From positions 40,035,251-40,099,250 of the forward strand of contig CM022670.1 of NCBI GenBank assembly GCA_012295275.1: a stretch of 64,000 nucleotides of DNA, written 5' to 3'. This DNA comes from Chrysomallon squamiferum. Lineage: Eukaryota > Mollusca > Gastropoda > Neomphalida > Peltospiridae. The position numbers and the translations under genes are program-made. Positions 56,120 through 63,823 of the stretch are shown in pieces. Each line of letters opens with the position of its first letter. Positions within the stretch are counted from its first letter, which is position 1. The notes below the pieces were generated by a model. That model ran no database searches and was not told the origin of the DNA. It saw only the letters and a list, made by a program, of their open reading frames with translations.

Positions 56120-59100
56120 GACTGTTGAGCAAGTGTTGTAAAGAATTAACTTCAGAGAAGTGACAGTGTAGTATTTACAAACAGAAGATAGGATTGTTAA
56201 AGATTATGAATTATTTCTCTATTTTTAGATACCTTAAAGTCTGGGTGGAAACCGAAACAGAAGAAGCCAGGAAGCAAGTCAAGTAAGTTTTTGTGTAAAA
56301 GTGTAACTGATTTGAGTTATGATTAATAAGAAGGTGATGTACTCTGAGGGACAGAGTCCTGTGTTAGCCAAGTGTCTTTGTGCTGGGTTTTTGTTAAATT
56401 CATTTAAAGCTTATCTTTTAATTATCTTTTGTTAAGTATCTTAATCTGTTTGCACAATTAAAAATATTTTTAAAAATTGTTATAGAATTATGGATCTGAT
56501 TGTATTTATTAGTTGATTTCAGAAAATAATTTACTTTTTAATTAGTATAATTCTGTTTATTTTTAATATTAAAGTCTCATTTCTTTTCAACATTATAATG
56601 TTAATAAATTAATTTTCATTGACTAAAGAAATTAATGGTATAGCAACTCATATAACTGACTTTAACTTTTTCTGTCAATATGATGTATAACAATCAAACT
56701 TTATTATTCTATAAATGTTTCTAACTGTTTTGAAATACATGTAAACTGCTGTTGTACAGGAGGAGAATGGACAGTTCTTGTAAAGACTGGAGATGTGCCA
56801 AACTCTGGAACCAGCGCCAACGTGTTTCTCACAGTGTGTGGTACAGACAGCTGCTCTAACCCTCTGCCCCTCACATCTTCTGATTCCAACTGCTTTGCAC
56901 AGGGCAAAGTGTCAGAGTTTAAAGTATGTGTAACATCATCTTCGTAACAACAAACTTCATTTTGAAATAGAAATGTGTTTTATTATTATTATTATTACTG
57001 CTATTACAATTTTTACTATTATTATTACTATTATTATTATTACTATTATTATTATCATTAATATTGTTATTATTATTACTATTATTACTATTATTATTAT
57101 TATTATTATTCTATTTTATTTTTTTTTTTTGATTGTTTGTTTCTGCAGTTGATACATTATATTATAATGAAAATATTTTTTCAATTTTCAGTATAATGAC
57201 ACACATGTTCAGTTAATCTTTTGCTACACATTTGATTGTTTCTGTATAAGAATGAATGTGCAGTTAACACAATCTTAAAGGAATGTTTTCTTTTTCTATT
57301 CATTCATTAATTTGTTATCTGTTTGCATTCACTGAACATTCAAGAGTGGCCATCTTGGTTACAATCTAAGTCAGCCACTGGGTATTTCCCAGAGAAGAGA
57401 AAAACTGGCTTCATAGTCAAAACAAGATAATAATTTACAATTTCAGGTTAAGGTTGGTCATATAGGGGAGGTAACTAAAATTCATTTGGAGCACGACAAC
57501 AAGAACAGTTATCCCTCTTGGCTGGTTGATTATGTGAAAATGACTGATGTCCACACTGGACAAGAAATTGTTTTCTATCTTGACCGGTGGCTATCAGATG
57601 AAGATGGAGGGCAGTTGAGACTGGAGGCAGCAGTTACTGAGCCAAACAAGATGCCTCTTCCAGGTAATTTGTGACGTCTCTTTTACACAAAATCATTTCT
57701 GTAGTTTTCCTGAAAGTTTTAAAAACTGTTTTAAAGGGAACAGAAAAAATTATTTATTGAGTAGATTGTGAGGGATGGTTATTTCTTTATTTATAAGATA
57801 TTTTTTTTAATAACTAGATTTTTTTTTTTTTAAATGGTTTTTTATTATTTTTATATAATAAATGAACCAAACTCGTTTATTTATCAGGACCTTCTAGAAT
57901 TTTTGAATAAAACAATTTCCAAGATTGTATTATTTTAAAAATATTTTTTTTTTGTTTTTCCTACCATTATCTTTTTTATCTTATATGTATAAAAATGTAA
58001 TCTCTGAAAATTCATTGTCAATGTGTTCTCATTTCAGTTAAAAGTATTATTTTGATAATAAAACTAGAAGCTTCTAGTTTATTTTTCATTGAGAAAATAT
58101 TTAATTTATTTTTCAGTTCTTCAGTACATTGTCATTGTCCAGACTGGCAGTGAAAGAGACTCTGGTGCTCCAAGTGCAACTGTCTCCATCAATCTCATTG
58201 GTAACCATGGTGATACGTCCATGCGACCTCTGACCCACTCGCTGTCTGGGAAGTCCAGCATGTGGAAACCCAAACAAAAAGACATTTTTATTCTCGAGGC
58301 TGTATCAGTGGGCAAAATAGAGAAAATTCAGCTGTCTTTTAATGGAACCAAAAAAGGTTTTTCTTTTAATCTTTTTTATTTTATTATTTTGCTTCATTTC
58401 TATCATTACACAAACAAAACCATATGTTGAAGTCTAATACCCTTCAGTATTAAAATGTACTGTAATACTTTTAAATTGAAGAAAACAAATTAGTTATTTT
58501 TGAAAATAGAAAATGATGTCCACATACAATCATTCATAAATTTATTTATTTAATTTTATATTAATCTTTTTTGTTTTTCGTTATACATGACAATCTATTC
58601 TGTTTGGAAATCATGCCAGAATTTACTTGACATAATTTAACTGTTTTTAAAAACCTGCTTGAATGATGTGTTTGTTGTATTTATTCAGACAAACAGTGGT
58701 TTGTGAAAAGTGTGTGTGTCATGGAAAGCAGGTGGGCGCTGGCTGAGAACATCTTCAACTGCAACTGCTGGCTGAAAGATCCAGGAATGTCAACCAAGGA
58801 ATTTGTCTCTCCTGGTAAATTTTTTAAAATAGTAATAAATTCATTGCAGTTACCAGAATATAACTGGTTTTAATATAACCAAATTAATCACTTTACAATT
58901 TTCGTTTTTTCTTCACTTTTTATTTTATTTTTTTAAATTTTCTTAATTCTGTTTTTCTTTTTCTTTCAGTGTTTTTTTTATTTTTTTTTATCTTTCTTGA
59001 TAATAACATTTTTCATATGTCATTATTAATATCTTTCATTAACTTCTTAAAAATTTTCTTTTTTTTCTTCTCATTTTTTTTCATTTATTTTTTAAATTTC

Positions 59101-61020
59101 TTATTCTGTTTTTATTTTTTTCTTCCACCGTTTTTTATCATTCTTGATAATAACATTTTGCAATTGTTATTACTAATATCTTTCATTAATATCTTTCATG
59201 ACTCAACATCAGATTTTCAAAAGAATAATCTGATTACGTTTGTAAGTGAATCTTGCACAGTACTTTTTGTTACACTCTGATGTTTTCTGCTACAACAGAA
59301 ATGCAGCTGACTGCAGGCATACACGACGACTTGCTGCTGAAATCGCAGAATCTGTCCACTCGAAGTGGTCAGGGAAAGTGGACAGTGTGGACTCACACTG
59401 GACAGCACAGAGATGCTGGCACTGATGATAAAGTTTTCATTGTCTTGTACGGAACAACAGGACACTCTGGGCCAAAGCAGCTCAATGAGGACAGTGCTCT
59501 TACCTCAGGCTCTGAGCTCAAACAGAAGGTGCAAAGACCAGTTGTAATCTTTCTCTAGTTTAAGATGTACACTGTATTTGAATCAGTCATTGAAGCAAAA
59601 CTGGGTGTGCTAAAAATACTCAATAAAGAAGTGATGTTTTGTAAGATTGTCAAATCAATTTAGTTTTATAAACATCAGTATTCTGTATTAATATGCATAA
59701 AGTTATGGGGTTTTATACATAGTTCACATTATGTGACATTTGATGATGATATAGATATATTATTGCTTTTAAGCCAAAAAAGGTATTTTAAACACTGTTA
59801 ATTTAAAACAGGTTTTAGCTTTTTCTTTTCAATGTTTTAGATGTGTTGAGTGTATTTTATTTGTAAAAAAGTTTAGTTTATATCTCTGTATCTATCTTCT
59901 TTTTTATTTCGTTTTCTTTTGTGTTATATTATTTTACTTTCTGCATCTTTTCTTTTTTTTTTCCATGTTGTTTTTACCTTTTCAAAAACTAAATATTTTG
60001 TTTGTTTTTCCAGTTAAATGTTGGAAGCATTGGCTTTCTGTTTAAAGTCAGAATATATTTTGAATCTAGAGATGGCAAATCTTCCTGGCTGCTTGACAAG
60101 GTAAAATATTAAAATCTTTATTTTCTTTTCTTTACAAAATGTTATTCATGGTATACAAATACCTGGAAGGTAAAAATGTTAACATTATTATAAGAACACC
60201 TCACAACAAGATGAAGAATAAATTAAATTACTTTCTTCAATTTTTCTGTTACATGTTTAGTGCAAGTATAGGTTTAGATACTGAAATAAATTTATTAATA
60301 ATTTTTGCTTTTCTGGTTAATATAACTTTCAGTTCCTGCCAATCCATGTCAGTTGTTTGAGGTTATTGTCTTGTACAGTCATCACCTTATGATTTCGTAG
60401 TTTAATTTGAAATTAAAAATATGTTGTCCCTAATCCACTGTGTATTTTTTTAATTTCCTTTAGTCACAATTTTGACTTCAACCTCTATCCAATTCACTGA
60501 GTTTCTGACGTATTCTATCAGGTTTTAACTGATTCAGTACTTTTAAAAAATTTCAAAATTTGGTCATTGGATTGCGTAGTTTCATTCTCTGTTTTATGAG
60601 TTATTTGTGTAAAGATACAAACTGACGTATTCCATTCTCTGTTTTATAAGTTATTTGTGCAAAGATACAAACTGACCCATTCCATTCTCTGTTTTATGAG
60701 TTATTTGTGTAAAGATACAAACTGGTGTGTTTCAGTTGAACATGAAGGATGATGACTCTGGTGAGGAGTTTGTCATGGAGCACAGAGACTGGATCAAGTC
60801 CACTGATGACGATGTCACTGGAGCTGTAGAACTTGCAGCTGTAATACCAGACATTCAGCCACTCTCAGGTTTACAGATAATCAAAATTTGGGTTTTGTTC
60901 ATGAATGTATTTATGCATGTGTAGAGTCATTCTCAGATGCCAGATGTTTTGAATAATGCATGAAAAAAAAAAAAAATGTACATGAATGCATGCATCAGTG
61001 TTGTTTTGTTTTTGTCATTT

Positions 61021-61059
<39 letters not shown>

Positions 61060-62074
61060 AGACAATTCCATGTATAAATATGCCAGTATTGTTCATGCAA
61101 TAAAAGAATAGATCAAAATTTCAGAACAGAACTGAAAAAACAAACACAACAAAAAAATATATTCAGTTAATTTTAAATTTCGAAAAGATTACTAGTAAAA
61201 AAAAAAAAAATTATTTAAAACACTGAACAATAAGCAGTCATTTCATATATGTATATATTTTTTTTTAATTGTAAATATATCATTTATCCTTTTATTATTC
61301 TACAATTTGCTGAAATTTGAAAATGAGAAAAATTAAAAAACTCTCAAGGTTATATTTTTGTACAAGTCACCTTCAAAGAGTTCCTAACATGACTCTGTGG
61401 TGTATCACTGTTTTCAGAAGTCACCTATGAGGTGACTGTCACCACGGGTGACAAGCCAGTGGCTGAGACTGAAGCAGAGCTCTTCTGTACTCTGATTGGT
61501 GACTGGGGTGACACTGGGGAAAAATCTTTATACCATTCAGTCACCAACAAATACCCATTTGAAAGAGGACAGGTAAGATGAGATAACATTGCAATATCTT
61601 CAATAATTCACAATTACAGACTTGTCACAGCTTCTTTAATTTAATTTACATATAATAATTAAAAAAAAAAATGATTTCAGATTTGTTTAAATGTTAAAAT
61701 GTAATTATTTCTATTTTGACATTGTTGTTACGATTATAGTTCTTTGTGGTTGTAATTTGCATCTTACAGAAACAGAAGATGTTTGTAAAACATTGAATAA
61801 AATATTATTTTCATCTTTAATATCAAAGTAATAATCTCTAAGATAATTCTGACATCAAAATTTAAAATTACAAAAAAATGATAAATATGGAATATAGATT
61901 ATTATTATTATTATCATCATATTATTATCATTATTATTATTATTATTATTATTACTACTATTATCATTATCAGTATTATTATTATTATCATTATTATTAT
62001 TATTATTACTATTACTATTATATTATTATTAGTATTATCATTATTATCATTATCATTATCATTATTATTACTAC

Positions 62075-62131
<57 letters not shown>

Positions 62132-63364
62132 TATTTGGCAGAGAGACCAGTTCAGAGTACAGTCCCTTGATCTTGGGATTCTGCAGAAGATTCTGATTGG
62201 TCACAACCTGCCAGGCCGAGGGAAGAGGCTGGCTGTGTGACAGTGTCAGTGTGTCTGTCACTAGTGGACAAAGGATGGAAATGCCCAAACAGTCTTCTTA
62301 GCCAACAGGTTCATAGTTACTTAAACACTGATGTAAATAATGCTTTGATTTAAACATTCTGATGCTGGTTTTTTTTTATGCTTTTTTTTTCAAATTTAAC
62401 TTTTTTGTTTTTCTTTCTTTTTTTATTATATTCATTTTTGTCCCAATTTAATTTTAATTTATTATTATTATTTGTTTTTACATTTATTTATTTATTTATT
62501 TTTTTAATTTATTATTATAATTTATTAATTACTTTATTTTGATTATTTTTTATTTTATTATTAATTAATTTAATTAATTTATTTATTTATTTGTCACAGA
62601 TGGTTTGATACAGGATGTGAGGACAGGAAGATAGTACGAGAGTTATCTCCATTTGTTCAGTTGAAGCCAACTGCTGATGTCTCACTGGCTCAGAAATCCA
62701 AGTCAAGTTAGTCGTTTAAACATCAAAACACTTCTTTCAAAAACTGATTTTATCAGGCTGAAATGCAAAATTCATTTCATATAATTTTGAAAGACTTGTT
62801 TTTCATTTAATGAGCAGTCAATTAATCTTAGGAGTTGTTGGAGATTTTTAAATTTATATTTATTAATGTTTTAATTTTATATATGAACCTTATATCAAGC
62901 AATATATTTTTATTAGCAATATATGTATGTGTGTATGTATTATGTATATATATGTTTGTATATACATATATATATATATATATGTGTGTGTGTTTAAAAT
63001 CAACATCTAGCATGTTTCCTATGTCAACAACACTTGTAGTTAATTACTGACTGTTTTGCAGAAGGTGTCTGGGATGTTTGGCTGACTGTGGTAGCAGAGG
63101 AGAAGCTGTCTGATGTGAAATGTTTATCCAGACCAGTGTCTGTCACAGTGTATGGTACATACGGCATGTCAGGACCTTTCCAGCTAACTGACGGGAAAAA
63201 TCTAGTTCTAGATCCAGGAACAACTGAAAAGTTCTCTGTATGTTATGATTTAATTTTATTTTATCAAGTATAATGCAATAATAAATAATTTTTAAAGTAT
63301 TTGAAATTATACTGGAATGGTAATGATGATGGTGATGATGATTATGATGATGGTGATGATGATT

Positions 63365-63418
<54 letters not shown>

Positions 63419-63823
63419 TTGATGACGATGATGACAATGATGATGATAATGAAGTTTACAATAATGTTATAATAATAATGAAGATGATAAATTTATTAAT
63501 ATTAATAGTGTCTTCTAGTTATTTTTACTCAAATAAGTAACTTCATAATTTTTTTTTCCATCAATAATAATTTTTATAATGTTTAGAATTTTCTCATTTC
63601 ATTTTTGTCATAACCTCTTCTGATTGTTATAAAAAAAAAAGCTATTTAATTAACGTAAGAAAAATGTGTGTTCTTATGTTAATACAGATTTTCAGTTTGT
63701 TTATTTATTTATTTATTTATTTATTTACAGGCATTAAAGTTTGGCAGTATCGGGGACATGGTGAAGATGCGACTCACTTGTGGTGCAAGATCAGACCAAC
63801 CAGCTGCCTGGGCCATACAGGAT
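26105..63823 (+). CDS. Giant DCX-PLAT-beta-trefoil-PLAT protein (LOXHD1/RP1-like), 5' part, 48 exons
   Basis: I assembled 48 coding exons by splice sites, phase and domain continuity: 7007 nt, about 2335 residues, running off the right edge. Order: two doublecortin domains (about residues 26-104 and 162-240), PLAT-1 and -2 (285-547), two probable beta-trefoils (548-815), a linker, PLAT-3 and -4 (853-1103), an Ala/Glu-rich linker, then PLAT-5 to -13. DCX domains bind tubulin. PLAT is the lipoxygenase-homology beta-sandwich that mediates membrane or protein contacts; human LOXHD1, with about 15 PLATs, acts in hair-cell stereocilia. No signal peptide or membrane segment is visible, so the protein is likely cytosolic. 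The inferred role is an axonemal or microtubule-membrane scaffold. Oddities: one in-frame TGA, three frameshifts, a GC-AG intron and duplicated microexons, each described separately. One transcript is assumed. The PLAT and DCX calls are firm; orthology to LOXHD1 or RP1 is not settled. Confidence 0.9.
27805..34506 (+). CDS. Exons 3-9: PLAT-1 and PLAT-2
   Basis: PLAT-1 is on 27805-27968, 31921-32007 and 32435-32567. It has [46 protein letters not shown] and [22 protein letters not shown]-2 is on 32997-33148, 33644-33722, 33908-33989 and 34416-34506, with [50 protein letters not shown] and [16 protein letters not shown]. All junctions are GT-AG and in phase. These two domains define the A and B subtypes that recur along the protein. 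Confidence 0.92.
28168..28459. mobile_element. Non-autonomous DNA transposon (MITE), pogo/Tigger-like termini, copy 2
   Basis: The 292-bp element is flanked by intact TA duplications (28166-28167 and 28460-28461). The left end is CAGGTTGAGGATCCCTTATC. The right end, reversed, is CAGGCTGAGAATACTTTATC followed by TGGAATGCTTGGGACCAGAA. The interior aligns with the copy at 7072-7385, for example the CCGAGCAG, TTTTATGC and CCAAAATCCGAAAC segments. There is no transposase. TA targets and this terminal word fit the Tc1/mariner-pogo class. Confidence 0.8.
28566..28850. repeat. Diverged direct duplication, about 150 bp
   Basis: Two copies share AGTTTCC, CATGAATGTA, AATAAGCACAC, TGAAATGTTGC and TGACAAAATAA in the same order, with scattered changes. 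It is intronic and not coding. Confidence 0.75.
31784..31877. repeat. Compound (AAT)n/(CAA)n microsatellite
   Basis: About 12 AAT units run into a longer CAA-rich run. It ends about 45 bases before exon 4. Long Asn, Ser and Cys reading frames across it are repeat artefacts. Confidence 0.9.
32179..32255. repeat. (CT)n microsatellite in intron 4
   Basis: About 38 CT units. Followed by a short GT run and an AT run up to about 32290. Confidence 0.95.
34301..34411. repeat. Two-copy 55-bp tandem repeat abutting exon 9 acceptor
   Basis: The unit from TATGTATCATATTAACAGTA to GAAGTCTGGTTTTGT occurs twice, nearly identical, and the second copy runs straight into TTCAG at 34411-34415. Confidence 0.9.
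34852..37965 (+). CDS. Exons 10-14: probable double beta-trefoil inserted between PLAT-2 and PLAT-3
   Basis: Exons 34852-34981, 35685-35788, 36397-36573, 37121-37336 and 37788-37965 encode about 268 residues with no PLAT signature. Repeated short motifs look like beta-trefoil strands of the FGF/fascin type: [40 protein letters not shown] and [16 protein letters not shown] in the first half. The second half has [32 protein letters not shown] and [10 protein letters not shown]. The length fits two trefoils of about 130 residues. The first opens on a Trp-rich stretch (WDHEKWKFD). The fold is inferred from pattern only. Exon 14 ends in phase 1 at an apparent GC donor (GCAAGT). Confidence 0.7.
37495..37650. 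repeat. Two-copy direct repeat, about 76 bp, intron 13
   Basis: Two copies share TTCATAGAT.AAAAC, TTTATGTTCAAGCTC and GTATTAAATAAATAAT with few differences. Confidence 0.8.
38409..41337 (+). CDS. Exons 15-20: Pro-rich linker, PLAT-3 and PLAT-4
   Basis: Exon 15 (38409-38519) encodes an acidic then Pro-rich linker ([17 protein letters not shown]). PLAT-3 (A type) is on 38812-38972 and 39379-39604; the second exon fuses two pieces that are separate exons in PLAT-1, so an intron is missing. It contains [22 protein letters not shown] and [23 protein letters not shown]-4 (B type) is on 40071-40222, 40650-40807 and 41282-41337, with [32 protein letters not shown] and [16 protein letters not shown]. 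All junctions are GT-AG and in phase. Confidence 0.9.
41649..41757. repeat. Two-copy 54-bp tandem repeat in intron 20
   Basis: The segment beginning ATTTTTATAACTGATTTATG and ending GGTTTAAAGATAAT occurs twice with essentially no change, so the duplication is recent. Confidence 0.9.
42837..42912. repeat. (CT)n then (AT)n microsatellite in intron 20
   Basis: About 28 CT units run directly into about ten AT units. Intron 20 (41338-44125) otherwise holds ATT-rich and A/T-rich DNA with no exon I can see. Confidence 0.95.
43754..45150 (+). repeat. Tandem duplication carrying a 27-nt microexon in each copy
   Basis: Copy 1 is about 43754-44411 and copy 2 about 44412-45150. Both begin around TGATAC.AAATCTTAGC and end near TTTCCAAGCT. 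The copies differ by many substitutions and indels in intronic parts. The 27-nt exon, its donor and the following GAGACTTTAACAGATCAATA are identical. Confidence 0.85.
44126..47684 (+). CDS. Exons 21-24: linker between PLAT-4 and PLAT-5, with duplicated microexons
   Basis: Exons are 44126-44152, 44896-44922, 45700-45828 and 47649-47684, all phase 1-1, so each can be skipped without shifting the frame. The two microexons each encode EPAPTRIQE. Exon 23 is Ala/Glu/Asp-rich ([19 protein letters not shown]), low-complexity and probably helical or disordered. Exon 24 encodes [11 protein letters not shown]. The donor of exon 23 (CAG then GTGCTA) is weak; reading through it gives six more residues and TAA at 45846. 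The exons are inferred from splice sites and phase, not from homology, so some may be wrong. Confidence 0.65.
45846..45942 (+). terminator. Candidate intronic stop and poly(A) site for a short isoform
   Basis: Reading through the exon 23 donor reaches TAA at 45846-45848. AATAAA follows at 45864-45869 and a GT-rich run lies at about 45928-45942, the usual order of a vertebrate-type poly(A) site, though the GT run is somewhat far. The product would end after PLAT-4 with the Ala/Glu-rich tail. No direct evidence of use. Confidence 0.35.
47339..47546. repeat. Three-copy tandem repeat, about 70-bp unit, intron 23
   Basis: Three copies of a unit containing ATTTACAGAATTCATAAATA and AAATAATTATATTGAAATAT, each ending TTTCAATTAT. 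About 100 bases upstream of exon 24's acceptor. Confidence 0.9.
48091..48300. repeat. (ATT)n/(ATTGTT)n compound microsatellite, intron 24
   Basis: Pure ATT runs alternate with ATC, ATTGTT and ATTATA variants. It precedes the 33/27-bp minisatellite. Confidence 0.9.
48433..49342 (+). repeat. 33/27-bp minisatellite ending exactly at the exon 25 splice acceptor
   Basis: About 30 tandem units of two lengths, 33 bp and 27 bp; the long form has an extra AGTTAT block. Every unit contains TGTACTCTACAG or a one-base variant. The last unit's TACTCTACAG is the acceptor of exon 25 at 49333-49342, where the next base starts the PLAT coding sequence. Both unit lengths are multiples of three, so the array is open in several frames; the long Cys-rich translation it yields is an artefact. 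Confidence 0.95.
49343..52437 (+). CDS. Exons 25-30: PLAT-5 and PLAT-6
   Basis: PLAT-5 (A type) is on 49343-49506, 50017-50106 and 50365-50497, with [50 protein letters not shown] and [23 protein letters not shown]-6 (B type) is on 51061-51215, 51810-51970 and 52364-52437, with [34 protein letters not shown] and [18 protein letters not shown]. All junctions are GT-AG and phases match PLAT-1 and PLAT-2, except that the intron inside the IGHD..GWFL region of PLAT-2 is absent. No lesions. Confidence 0.93.
51394..51593. repeat. Two-copy direct repeat, 100-bp period, intron 28
   Basis: Two copies share ATTATCAATTTCTGATCTGT, ACTAGTTTATTTAT and TGGTGAAGGTTTT with few changes. Confidence 0.85.
52757..55858 (+). 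CDS. Exons 31-35: PLAT-7 and PLAT-8, with an in-frame TGA and a frameshift
   Basis: PLAT-7 (A type) is on 52757-52926, 53493-53579 and 54476-54608. In frame it reads [19 protein letters not shown], then a TGA at 52837-52839, then [20 protein letters not shown]. The stop sits where neighbours have the Gly of the VYG motif, one base from GGA. Later exons have [12 protein letters not shown] and [23 protein letters not shown]-8 (B type) is on 55188-55341 and 55651-55858. Exon 34 ends AGAAGGGCCAG, one base short of the expected FRRGQ end, so the frame is lost at the splice. Exon 35 is otherwise a perfect PLAT half ([34 protein letters not shown]) with the CGR/WLD intron missing. Splice sites and flanks look intact. 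Confidence 0.8.
53594..54107. repeat. 44-bp minisatellite in intron 32
   Basis: About eleven units. Each contains ACCATTTTAATTAATAACTG, then TCTCAGTATACAGTGAGACT. The array starts about 15 bases after the donor of exon 32. Each unit carries an acceptor-like TAACTGTCTCAG and a donor-like GTGAGA a few bases later. Confidence 0.92.
56229..58814 (+). CDS. Exons 36-40: basic linker, PLAT-9 and PLAT-10
   Basis: Exon 36 (56229-56282) is an 18-residue Lys-rich linker ([11 protein letters not shown]). PLAT-9 (A type) is on 56760-56923 and 57447-57663, with [20 protein letters not shown], a divergent [29 protein letters not shown] and [17 protein letters not shown]; its last two exons are fused. PLAT-10 (B type) is on 58117-58356 and 58689-58814. 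It is more diverged: [32 protein letters not shown], and a CNCWLKDPG where others have RWLD. The exon 39 donor (GTTTTT) is weak. No frame lesions. Confidence 0.87.
56979..57112. repeat. (ATT)n/(ATTACT)n microsatellite, intron 37
   Basis: ATT runs with interspersed ACT units, followed by a T-run at 57119-57130. Confidence 0.9.
59299..60868 (+). CDS. Exons 41-43: PLAT-11
   Basis: Exons are 59299-59528, 60014-60100 and 60736-60868. Exon 41 starts with a linker of about 25 residues ([20 protein letters not shown]) and then the A-type start [20 protein letters not shown] and [13 protein letters not shown]. Exon 42 reads [20 protein letters not shown] and ends WLLDK. Exon 43 has [20 protein letters not shown], with Asp-Trp in place of the usual Arg-Trp. 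Phases 1-0-0-1 match PLAT-1. Confidence 0.88.
60583..60725. repeat. Three-copy 50-bp tandem repeat next to exon 43 acceptor
   Basis: The unit contains CATTCTCTGTTTTAT.AGTT and AAGATACAAACTG. The third copy ends ten bases before the acceptor at 60735. Confidence 0.92.
61418..62706 (+). CDS. Exons 44-46: PLAT-12, with two compensating frameshifts
   Basis: Exons are 61418-61572, 62142-62308 and 62600-62706. B-type features are [54 protein letters not shown] and [18 protein letters not shown]. In exon 45 the frame that begins QFRVQ runs to TGA at 62238-62240. The expected [14 protein letters not shown] is in the next frame from about 62227, and [12 protein letters not shown] is in a third frame from about 62268. 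One extra base near 62223-62226 and one missing base in the GG at 62266-62267 explain both, and the net frame and splice phases are correct. Confidence 0.8.
61896..62135. repeat. Long (ATT)n/(ATC)n microsatellite forming the exon 45 pyrimidine tract
   Basis: About 240 bases of ATT with ATC and ACT interruptions run to within six bases of the acceptor TTTGGCAG (ending 62141). The splice tract of exon 45 is thus part of the microsatellite. Confidence 0.92.
63062..63823 (+). CDS. Exons 47-48: PLAT-13, partial at window edge
   Basis: Exon 47 (63062-63237) has the A-type start [20 protein letters not shown] and [15 protein letters not shown]. Exon 48 (63731-63823) has [20 protein letters not shown] and AAWAIQD, then a GTCAGT donor. 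The third exon of this PLAT and the rest of the gene lie beyond 64000. Confidence 0.85.
63318..63455. repeat. (GATGAT)n/(GTGGTG) trinucleotide microsatellite, intron 47
   Basis: GAT-rich repeat with GGT interruptions. It yields long Asp-rich frames that are not coding. Confidence 0.92.

Noticed and set aside
61878-62240. 120-codon frame with a poly-Tyr/Ile run continuing into PLAT-12
   Set aside because: The first part is an ATT microsatellite. Only the sequence from 62142 is exon, after a clear AG acceptor.
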